Shown here: piece after piece, positions 6,468 to 7,441 of the stretch
Layout of the letters: every line of letters starts with the position of its first letter
Numbering within the stretch: the stretch's first letter is position 1
Made by a program: the position numbers and the translations under genes
Assembly: GCA_029977305.1 (NCBI GenBank)
Contig: JAPOLF010000102.1
Coordinates: 1-7,441, forward strand
Reading direction: 5' to 3'
Length of the DNA: 7,441 nucleotides
Source of the DNA: a bacterium
Lineage (GTDB): Bacteria > Chloroflexota > Chloroflexia > Thermomicrobiales > UBA6265
The notes under the pieces: model-generated
The model's database searches: none
What the model saw: only the letters and a program-made list of their open reading frames with translations
Told to the model about the DNA's origin: nothing

Positions 6468-7441
6468 TCAGCAGGTGGCGTGGTTGACGTGGTAGATCTG
6501 CGGCCCGACACCCCCGCCCGTGCCCAAGGTATTGTCCGCGATCTTCGTGGTGTTCGTGCAGGTGGCACTGCCGAGGAGCGTCGCCGACTCCTCTGCGTAG
6601 ATGCCGCCGCCCGAGACGTTCGCATTGTTGCTCCGGATCTCCGCGGTGCTGCCCATGTTCACGGTCGTTCCGCCACTGGCGAACACGCCGCCACCGAAGC
6701 CGGATGTCGAGTCGTAGGCGTCGTTCTTGTTCCCCGCGGATTGCGCCCCGCCGATGACCGAGGTGCCGGTGAGATTCAGCCGGGCACCGCCGCCCAGCCA
6801 GATCGCGGCGCCTTGCTGCGCGTTGCAGTCCCTCACCACTGACGTCCCGTCGATGGTCAACGTGCCGCCGTTCATGTCGATCCCGCCGCCGTGGAGGTTG
6901 GCGTTGCAGGAGACGATGGCGCTGTCGGTCATGCGGATGGTGCCGCTGGTCCGCCCGTAGATGGCGCCGCCGTATTGGGTGGCCACACCTTCCCGGAGGA
7001 CGACGTTGGTCATGGTGATACTGCCGACGCTGCTGCCGGTGTCCCCGCTGGAGCCGATGGCGATGACCCCGCCTTCGGTCACCGCGTTGTTCAACCCGAT
7101 CAAGGTGAATCTGTCTTCGCCGACGCCGGTGAGCGTCAACGTGCTTCGTGCGCTGCCCATGGACACCGTGAAGACCCGGCTCGCCTCCGGTGCGGTGATC
7201 GTCACCACGTCGTCGATGGTGCAGTTGCTGATGGTCATCGCCTTGTTGATCTGGATGCCGCCGTCGTAGTTCCCGTTCTTCAGGCAGATCGACCCACCGG
7301 CGCTGATCCCCGCAACGGCCGCCGTCAAGGTGGTGTAGGTGCACCCAGTCGCGCAGACGGTCGCGGTCTTCTTCTTTTTCTTCTTCTTCTTGGCGTCGAT
7401 GTCGGCGATTCCGATCACCCCCGCCACTGCGCCACCGAGCG
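6468..7441 (-). CDS. Secreted right-handed beta-helix protein, copy 4 of 4 (5' end missing)
   Basis: The gene runs off the right edge; 323 residues are visible, and by comparison with copy 3 about 24 N-terminal residues, including the expected RR motif, are missing. The visible part begins in the hydrophobic core of the signal, ends it with DIDA and continues with eight lysines (visible residues 17-24). The Lys-run codons, including an AAA at the fifth position, match copy 3 within a 38-base identical stretch. Cysteines at visible positions 29, 33, 52, 73, 178, 205, 294 and 323 are exactly the invariant eight, with no extras, so this may be closest to the basic form. GGAI/GGGI/GGGV turns recur near 157, 184, 249, 277 and 308. 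The C-terminal 34 residues are identical to those of copy 3. A GTG at 7427 is not the start, because the frame continues upstream. Confidence 0.9.
   Translation of the reverse strand, partial: LGGAVAGVIGIADIDAKKKKKKKKTATVCATGCTYTTLTAAVAGISAGGSICLKNGNYDGGIQINKAMTISNCTIDDVVTITAPEASRVFTVSMGSARSTLTLTGVGEDRFTLIGLNNAVTEGGVIAIGSSGDTGSSVGSITMTNVVLREGVATQYGGAIYGRTSGTIRMTDSAIVSCNANLHGGGIDMNGGTLTIDGTSVVRDCNAQQGAAIWLGGGARLNLTGTSVIGGAQSAGNKNDAYDSTSGFGGGVFASGGTTVNMGSTAEIRSNNANVSGGGIYAEESATLLGSATCTNTTKIADNTLGTGGGVGPQIYHVNHATC

Larger units (their letters stand above)
6272..6573 (-). repeat. Junction repeat block, copy b (302 bases)
   Basis: This is the partner of 5101-5402. It covers the leader coding of copy 3, its 130-base upstream spacer and the C-terminal coding of copy 4. 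Within the block the spacers agree at 112 of 130 positions, the leader part at 61 of 66 and the C-terminal part at all 106 coding positions. A third block would be expected just beyond the right edge of the window, ahead of copy 4. Confidence 0.93.

Noticed and set aside
6334..7344. Minus-strand frame of 336 codons overlapping copy 4
   Set aside because: It is a shifted frame of copy 4, dominated by Arg, His and Gln, and lacks the signal peptide and turn motifs.
3071..7441. Autotransporter or polysaccharide lyase assignment for the beta-helix proteins
   Set aside because: There is no C-terminal beta-barrel (each protein ends shortly after its last turn with a cysteine), and I see no conserved catalytic Asp/Arg/Lys arrangement of lyases or hydrolases.

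Overview
The window is GC-rich, has no RNA gene or mobile element that I can see, and looks like chromosome from an environmental bacterium. Several exported proteins begin with a twin-arginine-like signal peptide, then a small-residue cleavage-type site, then a lysine run and cysteines. I associate this N-terminal style with Thermomicrobia and related Chloroflexota. That placement rests on remembered family style, not on a search.

Left part (1-1210, minus strand): a two-gene operon. A membrane-anchored, very acidic, Trp-rich small protein (734-1210) is followed by a six-helix ferric-reductase/NOX-type transmembrane protein (41-724). The second protein has four heme-ligand histidines but no flavin domain. 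The stop codon of the first gene overlaps the Shine-Dalgarno sequence of the second.

Middle left (1211-1954): 744 bases without a gene I can support. It holds a dyad and strong hairpins that would lie in the long 5' leader of the operon, and a weak candidate promoter for the plus-strand gene that follows.

Middle (1955-3025, plus): an exported beta-propeller protein with NHL-like repeats, a lysine run and a four-cysteine patch after the signal peptide. It converges on the array to its right with only 45 bases between.

Right part (3071-7441, minus strand): a tandem array of four paralogous secreted right-handed beta-helix proteins, the rightmost cut by the window edge. All four share a basic tract at the start of the mature protein, eight cysteines at almost fixed spacing, GGGI-type turn repeats and a cysteine as the very last residue. 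The last three copies are separated by 130-base junctions. Each junction lies in a 302-base block (N-terminal coding, promoter-like spacer, C-terminal coding of the neighbour) that is about 92% identical between the two complete junctions, while the helix cores have diverged strongly. This looks like a repertoire of surface or secreted proteins with homogenised ends and variable middles. The propeller gene uses the same style of export leader, so the five proteins may share one export and surface-retention route.
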